This document shows positions 16,304 through 24,943 of a stretch of 64,000 nt of DNA, one piece after another; within the stretch, counting starts at the first letter, position 1; every line of letters begins with the position of its first letter. The position numbers and the translations under genes were made by a program. Origin of the DNA: Hohaiivirga sp031546825 (GTDB taxonomy: Bacteria; Pseudomonadota; Alphaproteobacteria; Rhizobiales; Beijerinckiaceae); assembly GCA_031546825.1 (NCBI GenBank), contig JAVBJU010000005.1:62001-126000 (forward strand). Direction: 5' to 3'. The notes below the pieces were generated by a model, which was not told where the DNA came from, did no database searches, and worked only from the letters and a program-made list of their open reading frames with translations.

Positions 16304-18769
16304 TCAGGCTTTGATCTTGGGTTCAGTGAATACTGTTACAGCAGGCGCATCGCCTTTGTATTTCTCGACCTGGGCAATAACGGTATGGCCGCAATTGCCC
16401 TGAGCCAGCTTCGAGGTGCCGATATCCGGCGTCAGCACGTTCGGGTCACCAAACTTGCAGATGGAGCCGGGCTTGGCCGGATCCGCCGGGTCATACCAGT
16501 TACCCTCTTCACAGATCACGCAGCTCGGACGTACCTTGTCTGTCACAATGGCCCCGGCCAGAATCTGGCCGCGGTCATTGAACACGCGCACGATATCACC
16601 GTCCTTGATGTTGCGCTCCGCAGCGTCCTTCGGGTTGATCCACAGCGGAGCCCGATCCTTAACCGCATATTCCTTACGCAGCACCGTGCCGCAAAGCTGT
16701 GAGTGCAGACGGTAACGCGGGTGCTTGGTCACCACATGCATCGGATAGGTCTTGGCCTTTTCGCCGCCAAGCCATTCCAGCGGTTCCATCCAGGTGGGAT
16801 GGGCCGGGCAATCGTCGTAGGCCATCTTTTCGATGTTCTTGGAATAGATCTCGATCTTGCCGGACGGCGTACCGACCGCGTTGAAAACCGGATCTTCGCG
16901 GAATTCCCCGAAGCGAACGAACTTCTTGCCAGCTTCGCTTGCCGGGAAGTCGAGGTAACCCGACTTCCAGAAGTCATCGAAGCTCGGCATGGCGACTTTC
17001 TTGGTCTGGCCAAGTTTTGCTGCCGCTTCGTAGAACGAGCGCACCCAATCAAGATCAGAGGTTTTGCCCTCGGTGAAGTCCTTTTCCTTACCAGCCGCAG
17101 CCGACAGCAGGCGGAAGATGTCGTAATCGGACTTGGCCTCGAACATCGGTTCCACGAGCTTCTTCATGGCGACGATGCCGCGCAGCGAGTAATCGCCAAC
17201 CTGCTCAATGTCATCGCGCTCGAAGGAAGTGGTGGCCGGCAGCACGATATCGGCCATGCGCGCGGTCGGGGTCCACTGGAAGTCATGAACGATGAAGGTA
17301 TCGAGCTTTTGCCAGGCCTTGATCATCCGGTTGCGGTCCTGATGGTGCGCAAACGGATTGCCGCCGACCCAATAGGCAAGCTTGACGTCCGGATAGGTGA
17401 TCCTCTTGCCGTTGAAGTCGATGACCTTGCCTGGGCTTTCCAGCATTTCGACGACACGCGCCAGCGGAATGGCCGCGGAACCTGCGGTTTCGAGCCACGG
17501 GGTGGCACCCGCCTTGGCACCACTGGTGATGCCAGACAGCGCCGGGCAATCGGTCTGGGGCGTACCGCCATTGGAGTAGTGGTAGGACAAGCCGAAGCCG
17601 CCGCCCGGAAGCCCGATCTGGCCGAGCATGCAAGCAAGCGTCACCAGCATCCAGTGGGGCTGCTCGCCGTGGTGCTGGCGCTGCATGGACCAACCGCTCA
17701 TCAACATTGTGCGGTTCTTGGCGAAGGTGCGCGCGAGTTCCTTAATGAGATCGGCAGGAACCTCGGAAATCTTCTCAGCCCATTCCGCCGTCTTGGGCGT
17801 CTTGTCCTTTTCGCCCATCAGATAGGGCAGGAACTGCTCGAAGCCGACGGTGTAATCCTTCAGGAACTTCTCGTCATGGAGCTTCTCGGTGAAGATCGTA
17901 TGGGCCATGCCGAGCATGACCGCGACGTCGGTCTGCGGACGCACAGGCACCCACTGCGCATTGAAGTAGTCGACCGTTTCCGTCCGAACCGGATCAATGA
18001 CGATGACTTTCTTGCCGCTCTCCTTGAGAGCCTTCATGCCCTCGTAACCACCATGCTCGGGGACAAGCCAGCCGATCTGGTTGGTATTGATCGGGTCAGC
18101 GCCCCAGATCACAACAATCTGGCTGTTGGCGACCACAACGGGCCAAGCGGTTTGCTGCTCGTAGACCTCAAGGCGGCCTACCACGTGCGGCATGATCACC
18201 TGCGAAGCACCGGTTGAATAATCGCCGGTATGGGAGACGAAGCCCTTGCCGAGCACGTTCATGTAACGCTGCAACAAGCTGCGGGCATTGTGCAGTTTAC
18301 CGGTGCTCTTCCAGCCGTAGGAACCGGCATAGATGGCCTGGCCGCCATGGGCGGACTGGACGCGCTCAACTTCCTTGGCGACGAGCTCAATGGCTTTGTC
18401 CCAAGAGACGCGCACGAATTCCTCGGCACCGCGCTTGGAACGATCAGCCTTGATACCATCCTTGAGATAGCTGGCGCGTACCATCGGGTACTTGATGCGG
18501 CTCGGCGAATACATCACATCGGTGACGCCGGGCAGGCAACGGCTCGGGAACAGATCCTTTTCATGCGCAACCACCTTGGTCACGCGCTTGCCATCGGTCG
18601 TCGCCTTGAAAGCGCCCCAGTGGCTGGCGGAAACCAATTCGGTCGGCGTCGACTGAGCCAACGCGCCCTTTGCAAGAAGGCCACTGCCGAATGCTGCGAA
18701 AAGCCCCGTGGCAACTGCCCCCTCAAGAACCTGCCGTCTTGATGGACTTCCGTTATTCGATGCCGCCAT
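16304..18769 (-). CDS. torA: trimethylamine N-oxide reductase, catalytic subunit
   Basis: Periplasmic molybdenum enzyme of the DMSO reductase family that reduces TMAO to trimethylamine. The 821-residue precursor starts with a twin-arginine signal (SRRQVLEG at about residues 10-17, hydrophobic core, cleavage after GALAQS). The molybdenum-ligand Ser lies near residue 185 in GDYSTGASQ. There is no N-terminal Fe-S cysteine motif, as expected for TorA/DorA. The ATG at 18769 has GGAGAA upstream; the frame remains open for 72 more codons but that stretch has no signal-peptide sense. TorD chaperone and TorC donor are encoded nearby. Confidence 0.96.
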   Translation of the reverse strand: MAASNNGSPSRRQVLEGAVATGLFAAFGSGLLAKGALAQSTPTELVSASHWGAFKATTDGKRVTKVVAHEKDLFPSRCLPGVTDVMYSPSRIKYPMVRASYLKDGIKADRSKRGAEEFVRVSWDKAIELVAKEVERVQSAHGGQAIYAGSYGWKSTGKLHNARSLLQRYMNVLGKGFVSHTGDYSTGASQVIMPHVVGRLEVYEQQTAWPVVVANSQIVVIWGADPINTNQIGWLVPEHGGYEGMKALKESGKKVIVIDPVRTETVDYFNAQWVPVRPQTDVAVMLGMAHTIFTEKLHDEKFLKDYTVGFEQFLPYLMGEKDKTPKTAEWAEKISEVPADLIKELARTFAKNRTMLMSGWSMQRQHHGEQPHWMLVTLACMLGQIGLPGGGFGLSYHYSNGGTPQTDCPALSGITSGAKAGATPWLETAGSAAIPLARVVEMLESPGKVIDFNGKRITYPDVKLAYWVGGNPFAHHQDRNRMIKAWQKLDTFIVHDFQWTPTARMADIVLPATTSFERDDIEQVGDYSLRGIVAMKKLVEPMFEAKSDYDIFRLLSAAAGKEKDFTEGKTSDLDWVRSFYEAAAKLGQTKKVAMPSFDDFWKSGYLDFPASEAGKKFVRFGEFREDPVFNAVGTPSGKIEIYSKNIEKMAYDDCPAHPTWMEPLEWLGGEKAKTYPMHVVTKHPRYRLHSQLCGTVLRKEYAVKDRAPLWINPKDAAERNIKDGDIVRVFNDRGQILAGAIVTDKVRPSCVICEEGNWYDPADPAKPGSICKFGDPNVLTPDIGTSKLAQGNCGHTVIAQVEKYKGDAPAVTVFTEPKIKA

Positions 18770-18886
18770 GTTCAATTCTCCATAAACGCAAGACAAACTG
18801 GCCCAAGTGACCATTGCCGCCAGCGTTATCCTTAAGTCGGAGCTGTGAACGGGATTACTAAAAAATAGGTCGTTTTTCGCTGATTT

Positions 18887-18906
18887 GTAAATGAATTGTA
18901 AAATGA
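18887..18906 (-). promoter_or_regulatory. candidate TorR boxes upstream of torA/torS
   Basis: On the minus strand two direct repeats TCATTTTAC (18906-18898) and TCATTTAC (18894-18887) lie about 11 bp apart, one helical turn. They are 118-137 bp upstream of torA and about 85-104 bp upstream of torS. Similar repeats precede torC. They resemble the TTCATAT core of E. coli tor boxes, but binding is inference. Confidence 0.5.
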
Positions 18907-18990
18907 CTTTCCTTACGCAGCCACAGCACGCAAGACTTGACTGGTAGCAGCGGCAAGAGCCCGGGAAAAACAAAAAAGAGCCCACGAAGG

Positions 18991-21354
18991 ATGCGCACGT
19001 TTCACGATCTCATCGCCTCGCACGAGGACTGGCTGGTCACCCGGACGCTGCAATATGCCAAACGCCACGGCTACACCCGCCATAGTTCAACACTTCTGGA
19101 GGCATGGCGGTTATCGGTGGCCGGATTGTCGGCAGCCCTGATTGCCGCAATCAAAGACCCCTCCTATGATCCAGAGCTTGCCGCCGACGCCGACTACACC
19201 ACCGACCCGATGACCGCTTTCGGCGTGGAGCACGCCCGCAGGCACCGCGCCCGGGGCACCGACCTGACGATGTTTCTGGCCCTGCTGAAATACTATCGCC
19301 AATCCTATCTCGACCTGATTGCAGAAAATATAACCGACCAGAGCAATTTCAGAGCCTGCTATGATTTCGCCCTGAAAATGTTCGATAAAATCGAGCTTGG
19401 CTGCAATCATGAATGGCAGAAGGTTTCCTTTCAAAAGGAGCTCGACACGCTCCAGATGCGCAACAAGGAGCTCACCGAGGAGAAACTGAGCTACCTGACC
19501 ATTTTTGAGACACTGAAAGACCCGGTTATCTTTGCCGACAACGCCGGTCGGATCAAAAACATGAACCGCAGCGCGTGCGTGTGTTTCACCCAATACGCGA
19601 CGCCCGGTGCCATCTATTATGGCAAGACGGATCTCAGTGAAGCCGAGCTTTTATTCAAACCCTTCCTGAATTTTTCCGCACCCGAAGCAGAGTTTTCCGA
19701 CTGCCTGTTGTTGACCCGTACAGGGATACGCCGTTTCCACGTCAAGGCACGCCGCATGATCGACAGCAGCGAGCGGATGGCGGGCGTCGTGTTGATTTGC
19801 GTCGATATTACTGATTATCAGCAGGCCTTGCAGGACGCAGCGCAGGCGGACAAAGCCAAGTCCGCCTTTTTGGCAACCATGAGCCACGAGTTGCGAACCC
19901 CGGCGGCAGGGATACTCGGCGCAGCGGAACTGCTCGGACAAACCGGATTACTTCCCGGCCAGTTGCATTATCTCGACCTCATTGAGACCTCAGCCGCCAC
20001 GCTGCTGGGACTACTCGATGAAGTTCTCGATTACTCGAAATTCGAAGAAGTCGGCGTTACCACCCAAAGCGAAGATTTTGATCTCGGTGCCGTGATCGAA
20101 AACATCGTCAAGATCATGCGCGACCAAGCACAGCGCAAATCGGTAGGACTGAATGTCACCATTGCTGCGGAAATGCCGCCGCGTTTGCACGGAGATGCCA
20201 ACAAGCTCACGCGGGTGCTGATGAACCTGATCGGCAATGCCGTCAAATTTACCAACCAGGGTGCCATTGACTTGACCGTTACAACGGCTGGCATCGGTTA
20301 CGGCGGCGGCTTGATTCTGAAATTCTCAGTAGCCGACACCGGTATCGGCTTCGCGCCGGAAAAAATCGAGCAACTTTTCAAGCCTTTCACCCAAGGCGAT
20401 GACACCATTTCGCGGAAATTCGGCGGCACAGGTCTTGGGTTGGCGATCTGTAAGCGCATCGTTGATGCGCTCGGCGGCGAAATCGGGGCAGAAAGCCGGG
20501 GCGAGAAAGGAAGCATCTTCTGGTTCTCCCTGCCCTTCCACACGGCACAGATGGTCCCCCCCCCTATAAGCATACCCGCAGCAGAGCCCCCCAAGCCGCT
20601 GTCGATCCTCATGGTGGAAGACAATGATGTGAACCAGATCGTTGGGCTCGGCCTTCTGGAGCAGATGGGCCATCACCCCGACCTCGCAAGCGACGGCGAG
20701 GACGCACTGTCCATGCTGGCAGACAAAGATTATGACGTTGTGCTTCTTGACCTCCATTTGCCAGGTTTGAGCGGTTGTGATGTCGCCCGCGCCATCCGCG
20801 CCCTCGGTAACCCACGCAAAGCGCAAGTGCCGATCATCGCCCTCACCGCCGATGACAGTATGCGCGCCCGGCAGCTGGCCGCCACGGCGGGTATAGGCGG
20901 CTTCCTCCTCAAGCCGCTTCGCTCGCAAGACCTGCGCACGGCTTTCGCGGGCATCCATTCCGAAGGCCACACATTGTGGGTGAAGAGCCTCTCGGCACCT
21001 CTGATGGACCACAGTGTTCTAGAGGAGCACGCACGGGAACTCGGCTCGGAAATAGCCGCAAAAATCGCCACCGCATTCTGTTGTTCGACGGAGGATTTCA
21101 AAAAGGAAATCGCAGAGGCATTGAATGACAAGCAAGCGAACCGCCTCACCCATGCGTTCCACAAGATCAAGGGTGGCGCGCTCAATCTCGGCCTGACAAG
21201 GCTCACGGAGTTTGCTGCGGATCTGGAAAAGAACACGCCCTCAATGCCCCCCGAAGACCTGAAGCAGGACATCACCCGGTTTCTGGCATGTCTGGCGGAA
21301 TCGGTCGCGGGACTTGAGACAGTGGCGCGAGGCTATCTCGCGAAGAAAGACTAA
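18991..21354 (+). CDS. torS: TorS-like tripartite hybrid histidine kinase, apparently soluble
   Basis: About 787 residues: an all-helical N-terminal domain of roughly 135 residues (opening HDLIASHEDWLVTRTL, then HARRHRARGTDLTMFLALLKYYRQ) resembling RsbRD_N-type modules, a short coiled coil, a PAS-like region, HisKA with His about 299 in SHELRTP, an ATPase domain (NAVKF, DTGIG, GGTGLGL), a receiver with Asp about 587 (LLDLHLPG), and a C-terminal Hpt with His about 724 (HKIKGGALNLG). HisKA-receiver-Hpt matches the TorS relay. No transmembrane segment is visible, unlike classical TorS. The ATG at 18991 is preferred over a TTG at 18937; neither has a strong ribosome site. Gene name inferred from context. 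Confidence 0.85.
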   Translation: MRTFHDLIASHEDWLVTRTLQYAKRHGYTRHSSTLLEAWRLSVAGLSAALIAAIKDPSYDPELAADADYTTDPMTAFGVEHARRHRARGTDLTMFLALLKYYRQSYLDLIAENITDQSNFRACYDFALKMFDKIELGCNHEWQKVSFQKELDTLQMRNKELTEEKLSYLTIFETLKDPVIFADNAGRIKNMNRSACVCFTQYATPGAIYYGKTDLSEAELLFKPFLNFSAPEAEFSDCLLLTRTGIRRFHVKARRMIDSSERMAGVVLICVDITDYQQALQDAAQADKAKSAFLATMSHELRTPAAGILGAAELLGQTGLLPGQLHYLDLIETSAATLLGLLDEVLDYSKFEEVGVTTQSEDFDLGAVIENIVKIMRDQAQRKSVGLNVTIAAEMPPRLHGDANKLTRVLMNLIGNAVKFTNQGAIDLTVTTAGIGYGGGLILKFSVADTGIGFAPEKIEQLFKPFTQGDDTISRKFGGTGLGLAICKRIVDALGGEIGAESRGEKGSIFWFSLPFHTAQMVPPPISIPAAEPPKPLSILMVEDNDVNQIVGLGLLEQMGHHPDLASDGEDALSMLADKDYDVVLLDLHLPGLSGCDVARAIRALGNPRKAQVPIIALTADDSMRARQLAATAGIGGFLLKPLRSQDLRTAFAGIHSEGHTLWVKSLSAPLMDHSVLEEHARELGSEIAAKIATAFCCSTEDFKKEIAEALNDKQANRLTHAFHKIKGGALNLGLTRLTEFAADLEKNTPSMPPEDLKQDITRFLACLAESVAGLETVARGYLAKKD

Positions 21355-22070
21355 CTCACTCGCCCCGCAAACGTATATCCCACACCGTGTTGCGTGATGA
21401 TGTATTGCGGATCCGCGGGGTCTGGCTCTATTTTCTTTCTCAGGCGGCCGACAAGAACATCAATGGTCCGGTCATAGGGTGCCCAATCGCGCCGGCTGAC
21501 ATGGTCCAGCAGCCGGTCGCGTGACATGATGGAGCCGGGGTTGTCCGTGAGCACCACCAGAAGATCAAACTCCGCCTTGGTCAATTTGATCTCTCTCTGG
21601 TCGGACGACTGCAGGCGGCGTGTCGTAATATCAAGGGACCAGTCGCCAAAGTGCTTGATGGTTGTCGGCACCGGTATTTGCTTGGCGCGCATGGTCAGCC
21701 GCCGCAGCAGCGTCTTGACCCGCGCCAGCAGTTCCCGCGCATTAAAGGGTTTGGTGATGTAATCATCCGCTCCCATCTCAAGTCCGATGATCCGGTCGAT
21801 ATCATCGCTCTTGCCCGACACCATGATGATGCCGACATCCGAAGCCGCCCGCAGGTTCCGCAAAAGCGTAAGGCCGTCCTGATCGGGCAGCATGATATCG
21901 AGCAGCACCACATCAATCTGCGGGTTGGAAGCAAGCGCCTTCTGCATTGCAATACCGCTCGCCGCCTCGGTCACAACAAAACCCTCGCGCTGTAAATAGG
22001 CAGCAAGGGTGACACGGGTTGTGACTTCGTCTTCAACGATGAGAATATGATGGGATTGTGCTGTCGCCAC
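21351..22070 (-). CDS. torR: TorR-like response regulator, OmpR family
   Basis: 239 residues: receiver with VEDE near residue 12, acceptor Asp 58 in LLDIMLPDQDG and Lys in YITKPF, then a winged-helix DNA-binding domain (LTKAEFDLLVVLTDNPGSIMSRDRLLDHV to VGRLRKKIEPDP). The start is GTG with GAGG about 11 bases upstream. It is convergent with torS and their stop codons share two bases; it is divergent from torC. It most likely activates torA and torCD in response to the sensor kinase (inference from synteny and the relay domains). Confidence 0.92.
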   Translation of the reverse strand: MATAQSHHILIVEDEVTTRVTLAAYLQREGFVVTEAASGIAMQKALASNPQIDVVLLDIMLPDQDGLTLLRNLRAASDVGIIMVSGKSDDIDRIIGLEMGADDYITKPFNARELLARVKTLLRRLTMRAKQIPVPTTIKHFGDWSLDITTRRLQSSDQREIKLTKAEFDLLVVLTDNPGSIMSRDRLLDHVSRRDWAPYDRTIDVLVGRLRKKIEPDPADPQYIITQHGVGYTFAGRVS

Positions 22071-22171
22071 GCTGTAATATTACCTCAGTAGAATACCCCA
22101 ACAGCCCATGACTGTTGATTTTCGGCGCAATATGCCGCCCCCGAGCTTGCTCGCACCGCCGGGAGAGTATG

Positions 22172-22222
22172 CATTAACATTTTTTTGCAACTCATTTAAG
22201 TGCGACACGAACGCCATTTACG
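22172..22222 (+). promoter_or_regulatory. candidate TorR boxes upstream of torC
   Basis: Three direct repeats CATTAAC (22172), CATTTAA (22193) and CATTTAC (22215) start 21 and 22 bp apart, two helical turns each, 88-138 bp upstream of the torC start. Their likeness to the repeats before torA suggests one shared activator. Confidence 0.5.
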
Positions 22223-22309
22223 TTTGCCTTGGATACTGGCATGATTCTGCGCATAACCCGACCTGAAGGTCGCCTGCGCGTACTTGCAATAATTTGTGGG
22301 GAATAAAAC

Positions 22310-23470
22310 TTGTTTCAGCGGTTATGGACCTTTTTCTGGAAACCCAGCACACGTTGGGGAACGGGCATTGTCGCCGTGTGCGGTGCCATCATCGCCCTGG
22401 TATTGTGGGCTGGTTTTGATAAGGCACTTGAACACACTAACCGCACCGAGTTCTGTGTTTCCTGCCATGAAATGAATGCCAACTCCTACCAAGAATATCA
22501 AAAGACAGTCCATTTCCGCAATCCATCGGGTGTGCGCGCTGGCTGCCCCGATTGTCACGTGCCGAAATCGTTCGGGCCCAAGCTCATGGCAAAATTCAAG
22601 GCCAGCCGCGATGTCTGGGGTCACCTGACCGGCATCATCGATACGCCTGAAAAATACGAAGACCACCGCCTGGAGATGGCGACCCGCGTCTGGCGCTATA
22701 TGGAATCCACCAATTCCCGCGAATGCCGCTCATGCCATGACTTCCCCGCCATGGATGTCGGCAAGCAGCGTGCAGAAGCACAGAAAATGCACCCCACCGC
22801 CATCAAGGACAATGAAACCTGTATCTCTTGCCACAAGGGCATTGCCCACACCCTTCCCGATATGAGTGGCAGCTACAAGAAAATGTTCGAAGCGCTGGAA
22901 AAGCAGGCTACGGCAGAAGGCGCGAAGGCAGATGTGCTCTATCCCATCAAGGAAATCCCGATCTATGCAGAGAAGGATATGGGGAAAACCGGCGGCACGA
23001 TTCTTCCGGCGACGGCGCTCAAAGTCCTCGAGCGCTCGGGAGATGTGCTCAAGGTGAGTCTGTCCGGCTGGCAGCAGGACGGAGTTAATTCTGCGGTTTA
23101 CGCCCGTCGCGGCAAGCGCATTTTTGAAGCGGCGCTGACCAGCAGTATGGTTGAACGCCTGCAAGCCTCAGAGGCGGAAACTGACCCGGAAACCGACCTT
23201 GTCTGGCGGAAAGTCAGCCTCGAAGGTTGGGTGAAGAAAGACGCCTTGGTTTCGAAGCTTCAACCAATCTGGGATTATGGCGCCGAGATGTATTCGGCCA
23301 ATTGCAACACCTGCCACAAATCGGCGGCACCAGACCATAACCTCGCCAACCAATGGAATGGCGTTGTTGAAGCCATGCAGCGTTTCGTCACCATCGACAA
23401 GCAGCAGAACCGGTTTATGGTCAAATATCTGCAGATGCATGCCAGCGATGTTGGAGGAGCCGCACATTGA
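22310..23470 (+). CDS. torC: pentaheme c-type cytochrome TorC (NapC/NirT family)
   Basis: Membrane-anchored quinol oxidase that feeds electrons to periplasmic TorA. The 386-residue protein has one N-terminal transmembrane anchor (about 17-36), four CxxCH heme motifs in the NapC-like part (CVSCH at 49, then CPDCH, CRSCH, CISCH) and a fifth, CNTCH, in the C-terminal TorC-specific domain. The start is TTG with GGGG about seven bases before it. The stop overlaps the TTG start of torD (TTGA), so the pair is coupled. Confidence 0.95.
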   Translation: MFQRLWTFFWKPSTRWGTGIVAVCGAIIALVLWAGFDKALEHTNRTEFCVSCHEMNANSYQEYQKTVHFRNPSGVRAGCPDCHVPKSFGPKLMAKFKASRDVWGHLTGIIDTPEKYEDHRLEMATRVWRYMESTNSRECRSCHDFPAMDVGKQRAEAQKMHPTAIKDNETCISCHKGIAHTLPDMSGSYKKMFEALEKQATAEGAKADVLYPIKEIPIYAEKDMGKTGGTILPATALKVLERSGDVLKVSLSGWQQDGVNSAVYARRGKRIFEAALTSSMVERLQASEAETDPETDLVWRKVSLEGWVKKDALVSKLQPIWDYGAEMYSANCNTCHKSAAPDHNLANQWNGVVEAMQRFVTIDKQQNRFMVKYLQMHASDVGGAAH

Positions 23471-24159
23471 CAGCCCTTGATACGAAGGAAGCGCCAACCG
23501 GCACTATCCGACGCCCAGCCGCCGAGCGGGCAACGCTCTACCGGTGGCTCGGGCATGTGTTCCAGCGGGAATGCGATGAAGCGGTACTGACATGGCATCG
23601 CGCCGGGCCGGGACATGACTTTCTGTCGGCTCTCGCGACCCACCCGCCTTTCGCGTCGGGCATCGAAAAAATACAAACGGCCATCTGCACCACCGAGCCG
23701 AGCCAGGATGTGGTGCTGCGGCTTGCGGGCAGTTTCTCCACCCTGTTCCATGGCGTGAATCCATCAAGGGCCGCACCGCCCTATGAATCACACTATCGGG
23801 AAGAGAGCGGCAACCTGTTCGGCGAAGCGACCGTGCGTATGCAGGAAATCCTGTCGCGGCATGGCTTGGTGCTGATGGGCTTTTCCGAGCCCGCCGATCA
23901 CATCGCGGTCCATCTGCAATTGATGGCGCATCTGGTCGAGCTGATGGCGGCACAAGACCCCAATAGTGTTGCTGCTAAAGAGCTCACCGCCGCCCAAGAG
24001 GCATTCGTCGCCAACCATCTCGGCGACTGGGTGGAAGAGTTTGGCAGGGATTGCGTTCTGTTCGACAGATCACAATTCTATGCGGGCGTCGCAGAAATCC
24101 TGATGGCGTTCCTCACCGAAGAGCGGCTCAGCATACCTCCAGAATCCAGTCTAGCCTGA
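23467..24159 (+). CDS. torD: TorA-specific chaperone TorD
   Basis: 230 residues, all-helical TorD/DmsD fold. Diagnostic segments are the N-terminal YRWLGHVF, the middle LFHGVNPSRAAPPYESHYRE (Y-E-S family signature) and the QLMAHLVELM and HLGDWVEEF stretches. It should bind the TorA twin-arginine signal and aid molybdenum cofactor insertion in the cytoplasm. The TTG start overlaps the torC stop. Its last 32 bases overlap, on the opposite strand, a 52-codon gene for a small membrane protein. Confidence 0.93.
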   Translation: MTALDTKEAPTGTIRRPAAERATLYRWLGHVFQRECDEAVLTWHRAGPGHDFLSALATHPPFASGIEKIQTAICTTEPSQDVVLRLAGSFSTLFHGVNPSRAAPPYESHYREESGNLFGEATVRMQEILSRHGLVLMGFSEPADHIAVHLQLMAHLVELMAAQDPNSVAAKELTAAQEAFVANHLGDWVEEFGRDCVLFDRSQFYAGVAEILMAFLTEERLSIPPESSLA

Positions 24160-24286
24160 GGGCCAAGATAAAGCCTATCGCTGCGCCGACCGCTAACCCG
24201 GCCAGAATGATCGTGGCTTTGCCCAGCAAGGGCCAGAACGAGCTCTCCCCCGGCAGCGCAGCGGAGGGGTTATCTGTTGTGCTCAT
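24128..24286 (-). CDS. 52-residue single-pass membrane protein
   Basis: A small open frame read on the minus strand encodes 52 residues: a polar N-terminus (MSTTDNPSAALPGESSFW), one strongly hydrophobic helix (ATIILAGLAVGAAIGFILAL) and a short tail RLDWILEVC. The ATG at 24286 has GGAG seven bases upstream. It starts 21 bp after the DUF442-type gene, on the same strand, so the two are likely co-expressed. Small membrane proteins (TorE, NapE) accompany tor and nap operons in other bacteria, but I see no sequence match to them, so the role is open. Its 3' end lies antisense to the end of torD. Confidence 0.65.
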   Translation of the reverse strand: MSTTDNPSAALPGESSFWPLLGKATIILAGLAVGAAIGFILALRLDWILEVC

Positions 24287-24307
24287 GCCTACACTCCAGC
24301 CGGTGCT

Positions 24308-24847
24308 TCAGTTCTTCGGACGGGCCGCAACACGCGCTATGATGTTGTTCTTGAGATCGTCAATGGGAAAACCCACATTTCGGACCATCTTTGCAATGGT
24401 CTCGGGATCCGCCCCGCCCGAACGCGATGCCTCGGCCAGCGCCCAGGTGCGGGCAGCACGCGCGCCGCTGCGGCAATAGAGCAGAACCGGGCCCTTGGCA
24501 TTACTGAGGACAGCACCAAGGCGGGTCACAGCTTCCTCAGGGATCGGCCCTTGCGGCACCGGAATGTAATGGAAGCTCATGCTGGCAAGCGTTGCTTCAG
24601 CGCGGATATCCGCTGAAGACGGTTGGTCGGGCGCCTCACCATCGGGACGCAGATCAATCACCGTTTCGGCTTCGACCCGCTGGGCTATATAGCCGAAATG
24701 CTTCGGCGTGATCTGCTCGCTGATGAAGAGTTGGGGGCTGAGCCAATTTCCCTTTGGGTAGTCTTGAGCATTTGCCCAATGATAGCCGGCACTCATCACT
24801 GTTCCAATAATGATGGCACCCAAGAACAGGAACAGATTGCGTTTCAT
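24308..24847 (-). CDS. membrane-anchored DUF442 / TIGR01244-type phosphatase-like (sulfur transferase) protein
   Basis: 179 residues: an uncleaved anchor or signal peptide (LFLFLGAIIIGTVMSAGYHWANA), then a Blh-like domain with the pattern TVIDLRPDGEAPDQPSSADIRAEA, FHYIPVPQGPI and the active-site loop YCRSGARAARTW. The CxxxxxR loop is that of Cys-based phosphatases and the related sulfur transferase family. Topology suggests a periplasmic catalytic domain. It is encoded between the pta gene and the small membrane protein, facing the tor genes. A link to TMAO respiration is only positional. Confidence 0.85.
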   Translation of the reverse strand: MKRNLFLFLGAIIIGTVMSAGYHWANAQDYPKGNWLSPQLFISEQITPKHFGYIAQRVEAETVIDLRPDGEAPDQPSSADIRAEATLASMSFHYIPVPQGPIPEEAVTRLGAVLSNAKGPVLLYCRSGARAARTWALAEASRSGGADPETIAKMVRNVGFPIDDLKNNIIARVAARPKN

Positions 24848-24888
24848 GTCTTCCCCACAGAGAGAATTCTTCTCCCTCCTGTTATAGC

Positions 24889-24917
24889 AAAAAAGGCGCC
24901 GGAAATCCGACGCCTTT
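24889..24917 (-). terminator. terminator of pta
   Basis: Inverted repeat AGGCGCCGGA / TCCGACGCCT (24894-24915) is followed on the minus strand by a run of T (24889-24893). It lies 27 bp after the pta stop codon. Confidence 0.85.
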
Positions 24918-24943
24918 CTGCATTTTTTTGCGGAGTGTACTGC

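Noticed and set aside
16703..18217. 504-codon + strand open frame opposite torA
   Set aside because: Antisense shadow of the well-conserved reductase gene; composition rich in Arg, His and Ala without any motif.
18770..18985. Upstream extension of the torA reading frame by 72 codons
   Set aside because: It would bury the twin-arginine signal; the ATG at 18769 has a good ribosome binding site and gives a correct signal peptide.
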